Positions 32,563 through 41,725 of a stretch of 64,000 nucleotides of DNA are shown here, piece by piece. The notes under the pieces are model-generated. The model was not told the DNA's origin. It saw only the letters and a program-made list of their open reading frames with translations, and made no database searches. The DNA is from Bacillota bacterium (GTDB lineage: Bacteria; Bacillota; SHA-98; UBA4971), in the NCBI GenBank assembly GCA_012516125.1, contig JAAYXB010000047.1, forward strand, positions 1 to 64,000. The letters run 5' to 3'. The translations under genes and the position numbers were made by a program. Each line of letters opens with the position of its first letter. The stretch's first letter is position 1.

Positions 32563-35397
32563 CTATGCCACGCAATCCACAAGGTGGACGCCCCCTGCGG
32601 ACGACCGTGTCGCGACGAACGAGGCCACCTGACGCACCGCGCCTGAGCCTCCGCCGGCCGGCGCGGCCCTCCGCGGACCATGCCCCGCATCGTCGTCGGA
32701 CCACCTCGATTTGGCCCCATTCCAGGCGACCCCGGCCCCGAAGCCGCCGGAGACGGCGATGGCCCCGAGGTCGAGTCCCCTGTCGGCAAGGGCGGCCTTC
32801 AGGTCACCAAGTCCTGCCTCGATGAGCTGCCTCGTCACTGCGCTCTCGGCCCTGATCTCGGCCACGACCCGCCCGGGCTCGGCAGTTATCCGAAGGTGCA
32901 CCCTGCCCAGAACGTCGGGCTTGAGATCTATGACCATCTCGGCTTCGGATCTTCCGAGGCGAAGCTGGGCCCGCTGCACTATCTGGTCGATGACGGTCCG
33001 CGCGGTGATGGGCGCCTGCCGCTCGTGCACCGCGCCGGCATCCGACGCCGTGGGTCTGTTCGCTCTCACTTCCTGTGAATCGGGCATGCTCGCGGCTGCC
33101 GGAGCAGGCCTGGCTGGCGTAAGTTCGGCGTCCTCGCGCCCCACCTCACGTCTGGCGGTCACGCCCGTTGGCTCCTCGCGGGACCAGCGCGGAGACCCGG
33201 CAGGATGCGAATGTGTAGGTTCCTCAACCCCCTCCACCTTGTTCCCAGAGACGCTCGCGGCATGCTCGACGGCGGGCTCCTCTGGGAGAGTATCGGTGTC
33301 AGTGGCTCGCGAGCGCCCGCCCTCCTTCCGGACCGCTGCTGTGTGCCTCTCGACCGCGGCCCCCAGGCTGCGCAGGTTTTCCCTGGCTTCGGCTTTTGCG
33401 GCGGCCTGCGTCTGCACCCCCGGCTGTGGGGCGACCTCCGCCAGCCGATACGCCGGCCGCACCTTTCCGCCCGGTTCCTCCGGTGCCTCGTGGGAGGCAG
33501 CCTTCACAGGGGTGTCGGGTCCGGCAGCCACCTTCGTCCGCCCTGCCAGGTCGTTCCTGCCGGCCTGCGCTTTTGCCTCCCCGTCCAGAACGGCATCCTC
33601 CGCTTGCGTCGCGGCCCCCACACGGCCTGAACCGGCCTCATTCTGTCTGTGTGCCGACATCGGCACGACGCGGACGTCCCGCGACCGCCCGGCGTCCACC
33701 GAATGCGCTTCGAGCAAGACAGGGCTACTCGTCCCGAACACCGCCCTATCCGGCTCTTCCATCCGGGTGTCCGGCATGGCTCCGTCTCCCGGGCGTGGTC
33801 CGGCAGCAGCATCAGTCCCGTCGTCGACCAAGACTGCGGGTGTGCCGCCGTCCTTTGGACCCGCGGCGCCGGATGAATGCAAGACGGAATCCCCCATCCG
33901 GCCCCGGGTTGGAGGCTCCGTTTCCCGAAACACCGTTGAAGCTGGTCTTTCCGGCGGCCAGCCCGGTGCAGCAGCTTTCGGGACCACTTCTGCGCGTGCA
34001 GGCGGCGCGGCATCCGTTTCACCGGACCCAGGTGCGCTCCGACCAGGCGGACCCGGAACGAGAGCGGGTTTTGAGTCCCTCGAGAAGATACCGGTCACTT
34101 CGCCTCTTCCTTGCTGCTCAGCCCGTGTCGATTGCGCGGAACCCTCGTTTCGAGGAACAATCTCGAACTGAACCCCGACCACCCGACTCCGACGGAGGCT
34201 CCCTTCCGAGTCGGTGCCGGTGCTCGGACTTGCCGCCACGGGGCTTTTCCAGACTGCGACCCGGTCGGTTGCTCTGCCTCTGTCCACAGGTGGAGCAGAC
34301 GTGGCACCATCGGCCCAGCCTGCGGACCTGCCGGTCTCCTCGCCTGTGAGCCTGTCGGCCGGGGCGGGCTTCGCCGCAGCATCGCTTCGCGCGGACTCCA
34401 GCTCTGTCCGTCCTACCCTGTCGTTCACGCCCACGCCGGCCTGCGCCAGCGTGGTCTCCGCAGGTGGAGGCGGCGTCCCATGGTCAGCCATTTCAACCCC
34501 ATCTCTGGGCTTGTCCGCAGCCGCGCCATCAATGGAATCGGCTCTTACAGAGGAAGCTCTTGCTGCTCGAGTCTCCAGGGTGCCATCTGCCGCTCGGCGC
34601 ACGTGCGCTTTCTCTGATACCGTCTCGCCGCTCTCATAGCCGCTCTCGACTTGCGTCGGTCCCGAGTGGCCGGCACCAGACGCTGGCACCGCTGCCGCGA
34701 CGGCGCGAGCAGGCATTCGCCACGCGGCCAGGTCCGCTCTGGTGCTTACGTCGTCTCCGACGGCGAAGGCTTCATCCTCCGCCTCGGGCGTCGCCACCGC
34801 GCACGAGCGGGCCACCAGCCCCGTGGCGCGGACCTCCTGGACCAGGCATTCAGGCGCTGCCTGGAGCGAGGGCTTCGCCTTCGAGGGCTCCGCCTTCGAA
34901 GGCTTTGCCTTCTCCGGGAGCCAGGCAGGGCACGCGTCGGCTGGCTCGCCTTCTGGAGCCAGCTGCTGACCTTCTGGCGCACCAAGCTTCGTTCGGAGGC
35001 TTCCCGCGGTCTCACCCGTCTCTATGGGGCTGACGTTCGCTTCGCGAGCCGGCACGGTGCTGACATTTGTGCCATCCGGGCAAGCGATGTCAGGGCCCGG
35101 CCGTCCGGTTCGTGTTCCAGGCTCCGGCCTCGTGACAGGCGAAACGGAAAGGGGGCCACCGTGCACGCCGCCGGCAAGCCTGGCTACAAGCTCGGACCAG
35201 AAGTCCCAAGGACCCTGGACCTGACCCTGGCCGGGGCCCCGGCCCTGGCCCAGGCCCTCACGGCTCGGTTCTATGGAGACCTCGCTCGTCCCCGGCGTCC
35301 CCGGACTTTTCGCGGCCGCAGTCCCCGTCGCGGTCTCAACTTTCGTCTGCGCGACGTCCAACCACACGGAAAGCGGTGTTTCCACCGAGTTCCTCAC
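32563..35397 (-). CDS. fliK: Very long flagellar hook-length control protein FliK
   Basis: A 944-residue protein between fliJ and flgD. Only the C-terminal ~150 residues are clearly FliK: IDQIVQRAQLRLGRSEAEMVIDLKPDVLGRVHLRITAEPGRVVAEIRAESAVTRQLIEAGLGDLKAALADRGLDLGAIAVSGG. The preceding ~780 residues are low-complexity Ala/Pro/Glu/Gly/Ser/Arg, with a local repeat of Lys-Pro-Ser-Lys-Ala near residues 160-175. FliK acts as a secreted molecular ruler and triggers the FlhB switch. Most FliK proteins are about 350-600 residues. The region has extreme GC bias, giving long open frames on both strands. Confidence 0.85.
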   Translation of the reverse strand: MRNSVETPLSVWLDVAQTKVETATGTAAAKSPGTPGTSEVSIEPSREGLGQGRGPGQGQVQGPWDFWSELVARLAGGVHGGPLSVSPVTRPEPGTRTGRPGPDIACPDGTNVSTVPAREANVSPIETGETAGSLRTKLGAPEGQQLAPEGEPADACPAWLPEKAKPSKAEPSKAKPSLQAAPECLVQEVRATGLVARSCAVATPEAEDEAFAVGDDVSTRADLAAWRMPARAVAAAVPASGAGHSGPTQVESGYESGETVSEKAHVRRAADGTLETRAARASSVRADSIDGAAADKPRDGVEMADHGTPPPPAETTLAQAGVGVNDRVGRTELESARSDAAAKPAPADRLTGEETGRSAGWADGATSAPPVDRGRATDRVAVWKSPVAASPSTGTDSEGSLRRSRVVGVQFEIVPRNEGSAQSTRAEQQGRGEVTGIFSRDSKPALVPGPPGRSAPGSGETDAAPPARAEVVPKAAAPGWPPERPASTVFRETEPPTRGRMGDSVLHSSGAAGPKDGGTPAVLVDDGTDAAAGPRPGDGAMPDTRMEEPDRAVFGTSSPVLLEAHSVDAGRSRDVRVVPMSAHRQNEAGSGRVGAATQAEDAVLDGEAKAQAGRNDLAGRTKVAAGPDTPVKAASHEAPEEPGGKVRPAYRLAEVAPQPGVQTQAAAKAEARENLRSLGAAVERHTAAVRKEGGRSRATDTDTLPEEPAVEHAASVSGNKVEGVEEPTHSHPAGSPRWSREEPTGVTARREVGREDAELTPARPAPAAASMPDSQEVRANRPTASDAGAVHERQAPITARTVIDQIVQRAQLRLGRSEAEMVIDLKPDVLGRVHLRITAEPGRVVAEIRAESAVTRQLIEAGLGDLKAALADRGLDLGAIAVSGGFGAGVAWNGAKSRWSDDDAGHGPRRAAPAGGGSGAVRQVASFVATRSSAGGVHLVDCVA

Positions 35398-35839
35398 CTC
35401 CTTTCCTTACATATCTCGTGGTGCCCACCTCATCGAGGAACGCCTGCTCCTCGCGGGCGACCTCCTCGCAGTAGCGGGCGTACGCCCGCTCCTTGAGCTT
35501 CTCGACCACCTTCCGCGCGCGTCGCGCGGCAATGAGCGCCTCCCTCTTCGCGGCCTCCTCCCGGGCCGCGCGGTCCACGACCGCTCGTTGTTCCTCGATG
35601 CGATGAGCCAGGAACCCAAGGTAACGGTGGTAAGCGGCGATCCACTGGACGTCCAGCGTGCCGCCGACGCTCGCCCGCAGTTCTTCAAGGGTCGCGCCGT
35701 GCGCGGCCCCAAGCCTCTCGAGGACGGCTTTCTCGCGCTGGAGCGCTTCCTGTGCCCGCGCAAGCTCCTGCCGGAGCGCGTCCTCTTTCAGCCGCCTCAC
35801 CTCGAGCAACTTCTGCAGGCGAAACCTGAACCTTCTCAC
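35336..35839 (-). CDS. fliJ: Flagellar export chaperone FliJ
   Basis: A 167-residue protein starting MRRFRFRLQKLLEVRRLKEDALRQELARAQEALQREK, helical and coiled-coil throughout as in FliJ (typically ~150 residues). It links the FliI ATPase ring to FlhA. It lies between fliI and fliK and overlaps the start of fliK by 62 nt, a larger overlap than elsewhere, so the fliK start may be slightly further downstream. Confidence 0.87.
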   Translation of the reverse strand: MRRFRFRLQKLLEVRRLKEDALRQELARAQEALQREKAVLERLGAAHGATLEELRASVGGTLDVQWIAAYHRYLGFLAHRIEEQRAVVDRAAREEAAKREALIAARRARKVVEKLKERAYARYCEEVAREEQAFLDEVGTTRYVRKGGEELGGNTAFRVVGRRADES

Positions 35840-35908
35840 TTAAGTCCCCTCGCCCCGGCCGCAAGCCGACCCCGCGTCCTCCCATTCTCAACTCGATCTT
35901 TCGGGACA

Positions 35909-37216
35909 TCAACATCCGAACATGCTTCGCAGCTTCGAGACCGTCTCCGCGAAGTCTGCCTTCTCGTTGATCCCCTGTTTGAGGAAGGCGTTTATGCCGT
36001 CGATCATCGTCCTGGCCCAGTCGATCTTCGGGTTGCTCCGTGGCACGTAAGCTCCAATGTTTATGAGGTCCGCCGCTTCCCTATAGATGCTGAGCGCCTC
36101 TCGCATCCTCGCGGCCGCCCTGATGTGTGCCTCGTCCGCGACGTCCACCATCACTCGGCTCACGCTCGCCAGCACGTCTATGGCCGGGTAGTGGTTCATG
36201 GTGGCAAGCTCCCGCGCAAGGACGATGTGGCCGTCGAGAATGCTCCGCGCAGCATCGGCCACCGGCTCGTTCATGTCGTCAGCCTCTACCAGCACCGCGT
36301 AGAGGCCTGTGATGCTGCCCAATGACGAGTTCCCCGCGCGTTCCAGCAATTTCGGCATCATGGAAAACACCGACGGTGTGTACCCCCGCGTCGTGGGCGG
36401 CTCGCCGATGGCGAGGCCCACCTCTCGCTGAGCCATGGCGAGGCGGGTCAGGGAGTCCATCATGAGCAGCACATCCCGCCCTGTATCGCGGAAGTACTCG
36501 GCGATAGCCGTCGCAAGAAAGGCCCCCTTGAGCCGCACGAGGCTCGCCTGGTCTGAGGTAGCCACGACCACGACCGATCGCTTGAGGCCCTCCGGGCCCA
36601 GGTCTTTCTCGATGAACTCGCGGACTTCACGGCCCCTCTCTCCAACCAGCGCTATCACGTTGACGTCGGCAGAGGTGTTCCTGGCGAACATTCCCAGCAG
36701 CGTGCTCTTGCCGACGCCGCTCCCCGCGAATATCCCGAGCCTCTGCCCCTTGCCGCAGGTTATCGCCGCGTCCACGGCCCGCACACCCAGCGCGAGAGGC
36801 TCCGAGATCCTAGCCCGCTCGAGCGGGGCGGGAGGCGCATTGAAAAGGGGGTACTCCCCTTCCGCCTCGATGGGGGGCTTGCCGTCAAGGGGCCGGCCGA
36901 GGCCGTCGATGACGCGCCCGAGAAGCCCCTCGCCCACCGGGGCCATGGCCTCGCGCCCGCTTGCCACGACCTCGCTCCCGGGCTCGATACCGTTTCTGTC
37001 GCCGAGCACCATCAGGAGGGTCTTGCCTTCCCGGAACCCCACGACCTCCGCCTGGATCGGCGTCCTCTGGCTCCGCGTGTATATGCGGCAGATCTCGCCC
37101 ACGTGCGCAGGTGGGCCCATCGACTCCACCACGAGCCCGATGACCTGCACCACCCTGCCGCTCATCCGCAGCGGGTCGCACGCCCTGATGGCGTTCTCGA
37201 ACCTCGATATGTCCAC
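35909..37216 (-). CDS. fliI: Flagellum-specific ATPase FliI
   Basis: A FliI of about 435 residues from the GTG at 37216 (VDISRFENAIRACDPLRMSGRVVQVIGLVVESMGP), which has GAGG 6 nt upstream. Walker A is FAGSGVGKSTLLG, Walker B LLMMDSLTRLAMAQREVGLAIGEPPTTRGYTPSVF. An in-frame ATG at 37289 (MAMPMPAE) inside the end of fliH is the alternative and would add 24 residues. The hexamer energises unfolding and delivery of export substrates with FliH and FliJ. Confidence 0.93.
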   Translation of the reverse strand: MDISRFENAIRACDPLRMSGRVVQVIGLVVESMGPPAHVGEICRIYTRSQRTPIQAEVVGFREGKTLLMVLGDRNGIEPGSEVVASGREAMAPVGEGLLGRVIDGLGRPLDGKPPIEAEGEYPLFNAPPAPLERARISEPLALGVRAVDAAITCGKGQRLGIFAGSGVGKSTLLGMFARNTSADVNVIALVGERGREVREFIEKDLGPEGLKRSVVVVATSDQASLVRLKGAFLATAIAEYFRDTGRDVLLMMDSLTRLAMAQREVGLAIGEPPTTRGYTPSVFSMMPKLLERAGNSSLGSITGLYAVLVEADDMNEPVADAARSILDGHIVLARELATMNHYPAIDVLASVSRVMVDVADEAHIRAAARMREALSIYREAADLINIGAYVPRSNPKIDWARTMIDGINAFLKQGINEKADFAETVSKLRSMFGC

Positions 37217-37265
37217 GCTCGTCCTCGCCCGCCCCTCACAGGGCGGGCGGCAGGGCGCAGCGGTT

Positions 37266-38009
37266 TCAGCCGGCATTGGCATCGCCATTACCAAAGAAAG
37301 CCCTCCTGATCTCACGCAGTTGCGTTCCGAGCCTTGCGTCCACCGACCCAAAGTCTGTCTCAACGATGCACCCGCCAGGCTCCACCCTGGGGTCCTCTAT
37401 GATCTCGATGGACGTGACGTCGTCAGCGATCCTCATGATCTCATCGTGAAAGTCCTTCACCCGGTCGAGGTCCCACGCGCTCACCCTGATCTTGATGGGC
37501 CCCGCGGCCTTTGCTTTCTCCACAGACTCCCGGACCATCTCCAGGACCACGGACCCATCGATCGACACCTCGTGCCTCAGGATCTTCTCTGCGATCTCGA
37601 TGGCGAGGCGCGCCACCGTGTCCTCCGCCGCCCTGACCGCGTTCTCCGCGGCCTGGGCCACTCCTTGCGCAAGGGTCTCCAGGTACTCCAGGAGGTCCCT
37701 TGCCTGCTCCATCACCTTCGCCGTGGCTTCCGCGCGTCCGTCCTCGTACCCCCTGTCGTAGGCCTCTTTGAGGACCCGGGCGCGTTCTCGCTCGGCCTCG
37801 TCCAGCCTGGCCCTGGCAGCCTGTTCCGCCTGCTCAATGAGAGAGCGAGCAAGCGCAGCCGGGTCAGCCCCTGCGTCCTCCGGTCTCCGTGCACCGCCTT
37901 GTGTTGGGGACGCGGACCCCGCCAGGGTAGCGAGAAAGGTTTCCAGCTTCCCGTCCCCCACAAGCGAGGGGTTCCTCCGTATCTCCTGTGCCTTGATGAC
38001 CCTAGACAA
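37266..38009 (-). CDS. fliH: Flagellar assembly protein FliH
   Basis: A 247-residue regulator of FliI starting at a TTG (MSRVIKAQEIRRNPSLV) that overlaps the fliG stop by 8 nt. A helical Ala/Glu/Arg-rich middle (AARARLDEAERERARVLKEAYDRGYEDGRAEATAKV) is followed by the conserved C-terminal domain (VARLAIEIAEKILRHEV, then VKDFHDEIMRIADDVTSIEIIEDPRVEPGGCIVETDFGSVDARLGTQLREIRRAF), typical of FliH/V-type ATPase subunit E. Confidence 0.92.
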   Translation of the reverse strand: MSRVIKAQEIRRNPSLVGDGKLETFLATLAGSASPTQGGARRPEDAGADPAALARSLIEQAEQAARARLDEAERERARVLKEAYDRGYEDGRAEATAKVMEQARDLLEYLETLAQGVAQAAENAVRAAEDTVARLAIEIAEKILRHEVSIDGSVVLEMVRESVEKAKAAGPIKIRVSAWDLDRVKDFHDEIMRIADDVTSIEIIEDPRVEPGGCIVETDFGSVDARLGTQLREIRRAFFGNGDANAG

Positions 38010-39009
38010 GCACCTCGTCCTCCGTCCCTCTGGCGATGACGATGTCGCCCGCCTCCTCGAGCCTGCGGATGACAGTGACTATTCGCTGCTGCGCCTCCTC
38101 CACCACTCGTAGGCGTACCGGCCCCATGAACTCCATGTCCTCGCGTAGCATCTCAGCGGCGCGCTCCGACATGTTACTGAAGATTCTCTTCTTGACCTCT
38201 TCGCTTGCGGCTTTCAGCGCAAGCGCGAGGTCCTTCGTGTCGATCTCCTTGAGGAAGGTCTGGATCGCCCGGTCGTCGAGGAGGGTGATGTCCTCGAACA
38301 CGAACATCAGGTTCTTGACCTCCTCGGCGAGCGCCGGGTTCTGCTCCTCCAGTTCCTCCAGAATGGTCTTCTCCGTTGCCCGATCCACGCGGTTCAACAC
38401 ATCCACGAGGGCTTTCGTGCCACCCGCGAAGTTGTAGTTCTGGCCGCCGATCGAATAGAGCCTGCTCTCGAGGACCTTCTCCACCTCGGCGACGACCTCC
38501 GGAGAAGTCCTGTCCATCTCGGCAAGCCGCACGGCCACCTCGGTCTGAAGCCCCTCAGGGAGGGCCGAGAGCACCGCCGCAGCCTGCTCGGGACGGAGGT
38601 AAGCCAGGATGAGCGCGATGGTTTGAGGGTGCTCGTTCTCGATGAAGTTCACAAGCTGGGCCGGATCCACCTGACGCGCGAAGCTGAACGGCTTCTCCTG
38701 GAGCGATGCCGTTATCTTCTCGATGATCTCGGCCGCGCGATGGGGGCCAAGCGCCCGCTCTAGGACCTGCCTCACGTACTCGATGCCACCCGCAGCGAAC
38801 TCCTGGGCCTCGCACTTCTCGTAGAATTCGTCCAGCACCTGCGTGCGGATCTCGGGCGGCACGTTGCCGAGGCTCGCGATCTCAAGGGTAAGTTGCTCGA
38901 TCTTTGCCTCGTCAAGGTACTTGAATACCTCTGCCGACATCTCCGATCCGAGAGCGACGAGAGCTATTGCCGCTTTCCTTTTTCCGCTGAGTTCAGTGGC
39001 TGACGCCAA
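38002..39009 (-). CDS. fliG: Flagellar motor switch protein FliG
   Basis: A 335-residue FliG of standard length. The start is MASATELSGKRKAAIALVALGSEMSAEVFKYLDEAKIEQLTLEIASL, the middle has ENEHPQTIALILAYLRPEQAAAVLSALPEGLQTEVAVRLAEMDRTSPEVV, and the C-terminal torque domain has MFVFEDITLLDDRAIQTFLKEIDTKDLALALKAASEEVKKRIFSNMSERAAEMLREDMEFMGPVRLRVVEEAQQRIV. The charged residues that face MotA are kept. It lies 6 nt after fliF. Confidence 0.96.
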   Translation of the reverse strand: MASATELSGKRKAAIALVALGSEMSAEVFKYLDEAKIEQLTLEIASLGNVPPEIRTQVLDEFYEKCEAQEFAAGGIEYVRQVLERALGPHRAAEIIEKITASLQEKPFSFARQVDPAQLVNFIENEHPQTIALILAYLRPEQAAAVLSALPEGLQTEVAVRLAEMDRTSPEVVAEVEKVLESRLYSIGGQNYNFAGGTKALVDVLNRVDRATEKTILEELEEQNPALAEEVKNLMFVFEDITLLDDRAIQTFLKEIDTKDLALALKAASEEVKKRIFSNMSERAAEMLREDMEFMGPVRLRVVEEAQQRIVTVIRRLEEAGDIVIARGTEDEVLV

Positions 39010-39015
39010 GGCCGG

Positions 39016-40857
39016 TCACCTCTTGTCCTCGTCCATCCATCCGGATATCACCCTTGCGGCCGTCTCAGCCGCAGGCGCGGGCCGCACAGGGATCTCCTTC
39101 GCCCGCCGGCTTGGCTGGCTCTGCCTTTCGCCCTCTCCTTCCTCGCCCGCCGCGGCCACCGGCGCTGCGGGCCCGGCTTCTCCAGCGCCGGGCACAGCGA
39201 TGGAAGGCGGCACGGGCGTAGGCACCACTACAGCCCGCGCAGGCGCTCTCTGGCGGACCACCGAGATCACGAGGCCCACAAGGAAGAGCGCGATTATCGC
39301 GGCGAGCACGTACTCTATATTGGCCATGAAGACTTCTCCGACGTTAAGAGGCCCTTTCGCCGCCCCCGCCCCGGTGACGGCTCCTGTCTCAGCTTCCGGC
39401 GTAAGCGGCGCCCCGAACTCCATGGCCTCGACGATGAGCGAATCGCCCCTGCCGGGGTCGATTCCGACAGCTGCCCCGACGGACCTGGTGATGGCTTGCA
39501 ACTGAGCGTCGCTCACAGGAGCCGCTACTATGGCCGCGACCGAAAGCCTCCTCACCTCGCCGGGAGCCTTGACCGTGCGCTCGACGACCCGGGATATCTC
39601 GTACCGGGTGGTCTCCTCGGACCTCTCCTCGCCGCTTATCTCGCCGGGGCGCTCTCCTGTGCGGTAAACGCCCCCTGCCCCCGCCCCCGCCTGGGCGGCC
39701 ACAGACATAACGCCCGCATCAGACGCGCCCGCCGCGCCCACGGTCGCGCCCCCCTCGGGAGCCCCGCCCGCGCCCGGAGCTTGAGCCTGCGTCTGGGCTT
39801 GAGCTTGAGCCTGAGCCTGAGCCTGAGCCTGAGTTTGAGTCTGAGTCTGAGCCATGCCGGCCGCGTTGCCAGGCGTGCCCGCCGCGTCCACGTTGGACGC
39901 GGTCCCAGGCACTCCGGCGGGCGGCGCAGATACCGTGGAGCGAACCTCATGCACTTTCGTCTGCTCTCGGATCACCCCGAGTCCTGTGGGCATGGGCTGG
40001 AAGACTTCGCTATTCTGCTCCCGGCGGTCGAAGTTGATCTCGGCGTTCACCCGCACCACGACTTTGCGGGGGCCGAGCACCTCCGTGAGCATGCTCTCAA
40101 CGCTTTTCTCAAGGTCTTTCTCATATGCCCTCTTCGCCTCGAGCTGGCTCACCGAAAGAGACGCCACCATTCCTGTCTCGGAATCGTCGCTCGCGGCGTA
40201 CAGAATGTTGCCATCCACATCGAGGACCGTCACGTTGCTGGGGCTCAGGCCTTCGACGCTCGATGAGACCAGCCGCACGATCCCCTGCACCTGTCCCTTG
40301 GTCAGGGTTGCTCCGCTGCGTAGCTTCACCATGACCGAGGCTGTGGGCGGCTTCTGCTCATCGGTGTATAACTCCGGCTCTGGTATGGCAATGTGAACCC
40401 GCGCGTCCTCGACCTCCCGAAGCTGCAGTATGGTGCGGGTAAGCTCGCCTTGAAGCGCCCGCCGGTAGTTCATTTTCTGGGTAAACTCGGTCACGCCGAA
40501 ACTCGTCTTGTCGAATATCTCGAACCCCACCGTGCCACCCTTCGGCAGGCCCTGGCTGGCCAGGTTCATGCGGGTCTCGTACACGTCAGGAAACGGCACC
40601 CTGATGGTCGTTCCGCCATCGGAGATTTCGTAAGGCACGCGCATCTCCCGCAGCTTGGCCACGATATCGGCCGCATCGCTCGCTGAAAGGTTGGTGTAGA
40701 GCGGCACCATCTCCGTCTTGCCCGCTCTGCTCAAAAGCAGCACCATGGCGACCACTCCGAGGGCGATCGACAGGAGGACCATGAGTTTCTGGCTTGCTGT
40801 CATCTGGTCCCACAGCGAGCGCGTCCGCCGCCCGAGTTCCTGCCCAATGGCTGCCAT
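39016..40857 (-). CDS. fliF: Flagellar MS-ring protein FliF
   Basis: A 613-residue FliF with two membrane helices (LMVLLSIALGVVAMVLLLSRAG near residue 25, and IEYVLAAIIALFLVGLVISVV near 510), ring-building motifs (MVPLYTNLSASDAADIVAKLREMRVPYEISDGGTTIRVP, then FTQKMNYRRALQGELTRTI) and a C-terminal FliG-binding tail. The periplasmic loop is enlarged by low-complexity sequence, including a (Gln-Ala/Thr)n stretch encoded by a near-perfect GCCTGA hexamer repeat at about 39785-39855. Confidence 0.95.
   Translation of the reverse strand: MAAIGQELGRRTRSLWDQMTASQKLMVLLSIALGVVAMVLLLSRAGKTEMVPLYTNLSASDAADIVAKLREMRVPYEISDGGTTIRVPFPDVYETRMNLASQGLPKGGTVGFEIFDKTSFGVTEFTQKMNYRRALQGELTRTILQLREVEDARVHIAIPEPELYTDEQKPPTASVMVKLRSGATLTKGQVQGIVRLVSSSVEGLSPSNVTVLDVDGNILYAASDDSETGMVASLSVSQLEAKRAYEKDLEKSVESMLTEVLGPRKVVVRVNAEINFDRREQNSEVFQPMPTGLGVIREQTKVHEVRSTVSAPPAGVPGTASNVDAAGTPGNAAGMAQTQTQTQAQAQAQAQAQAQTQAQAPGAGGAPEGGATVGAAGASDAGVMSVAAQAGAGAGGVYRTGERPGEISGEERSEETTRYEISRVVERTVKAPGEVRRLSVAAIVAAPVSDAQLQAITRSVGAAVGIDPGRGDSLIVEAMEFGAPLTPEAETGAVTGAGAAKGPLNVGEVFMANIEYVLAAIIALFLVGLVISVVRQRAPARAVVVPTPVPPSIAVPGAGEAGPAAPVAAAGEEGEGERQSQPSRRAKEIPVRPAPAAETAARVISGWMDEDKR
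39785..39855 (-). repeat. Hexamer microsatellite inside fliF
   Basis: About eleven units of (GCCTGA / GTCTGA / GCTTGA) on the plus strand encode alternating Gln-Ala or Gln-Thr in FliF. A six-base unit changes length without shifting frame, so copy-number change would alter the loop but not inactivate the protein. Confidence 0.75.
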
Positions 40858-40860
40858 GGC

Positions 40861-41163
40861 TTACACCTGCATCCTCATGACTTCCTGGTAAGCTTCGACG
40901 ATCTTGTTCCTTATCTGCATCGTGAGCTGTAGGGCGACGTTGACCTCCTCGACGGCGATCATGACCTGGTGCAAGTCCTTGAGCTCGCCGGTAGCAAGCT
41001 TCTGAGTAAGTTTGTCGGCGTTCCGCTGGAGGTCGTTCACGGTGTCGATGGCGTTGTCCAGCATCTCCTTGAAATCCTCCAGGGTTGCCTGCGCGCGCGT
41101 CGCATGTCTGCGGCTGAGTTCATCCAGGGTCTTCTGTAGCGTCGAGCTGATCTTGATGTCCAT
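40861..41163 (-). CDS. fliE: Flagellar hook-basal body protein FliE
   Basis: A 100-residue FliE with the typical C-terminal helix pair LKDLHQVMIAVEEVNVALQLTMQIRNKIVEAYQEVMRMQV. FliE joins the MS-ring to the rod. It lies 3 nt upstream of fliF in the conserved flgB-flgC-fliE-fliF order. Confidence 0.93.
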   Translation of the reverse strand: MDIKISSTLQKTLDELSRRHATRAQATLEDFKEMLDNAIDTVNDLQRNADKLTQKLATGELKDLHQVMIAVEEVNVALQLTMQIRNKIVEAYQEVMRMQV

Positions 41164-41251
41164 GACACCACCCCGTCCTTAGGGCTGACATTCCGCGTCG
41201 GGTTGCCGGTGCCGCGCCTCGCGGACGGCGCGTCTCACTTGCGCCTGTGCG

Positions 41252-41722
41252 CTATCCCCTACCAATGTCCAGTGCCCTCATGGCCATTGTCTTCGCCGCG
41301 TTGAGAGCGGTAACGTTCGCCTCGTAGGCCCGCGTAGCCGATATCATGTCCACAAGCTCCCTCACGGCGTCAACATTGGGCATCGCCACGTAGCCCCGGG
41401 CATCCGCATCCGGGTGGCTGGGATCGTATACCATGCGCGGCGGCGACGGGTCCTCCACTATGGCCGCCACCATGACCCCCCGGCCGGGCGCTTCAGAGGC
41501 TCCCAAGCCTGCACCGGCCGCGGCGCTTCTGTCCCCACCCCCACCACCGCCACCGGGCCGGGTCGTAAGCGCCTGGAACACCACCTGGCGCCTTCTGTAA
41601 GGGCGTCCGTCCTCCGTGCGTGTCGTATTAACGTTCGCGATGTTATTGGCAATTACATCCATTCTCAGGCGCTCAGCGGCGAGGCCGGTAGCGCTTATAC
41701 TGAAGGACGAGAATATCCCCAT
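41252..41722 (-). CDS. flgC: Proximal rod protein FlgC
   Basis: A 156-residue FlgC starting MGIFSSFSISATGLAAERLRMDVIANNIANVNTTRTEDGRPYRRRQVVF and ending VDAVRELVDMISATRAYEANVTALNAAKTMAMRALDIGRG. A Gly-rich insertion (GGGGGGG near residues 60-66) is unusual. It is the second gene of the operon, 3 nt after flgB. Confidence 0.95.
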   Translation of the reverse strand: MGIFSSFSISATGLAAERLRMDVIANNIANVNTTRTEDGRPYRRRQVVFQALTTRPGGGGGGGDRSAAAGAGLGASEAPGRGVMVAAIVEDPSPPRMVYDPSHPDADARGYVAMPNVDAVRELVDMISATRAYEANVTALNAAKTMAMRALDIGRG

Positions 41723-41725
41723 GTG

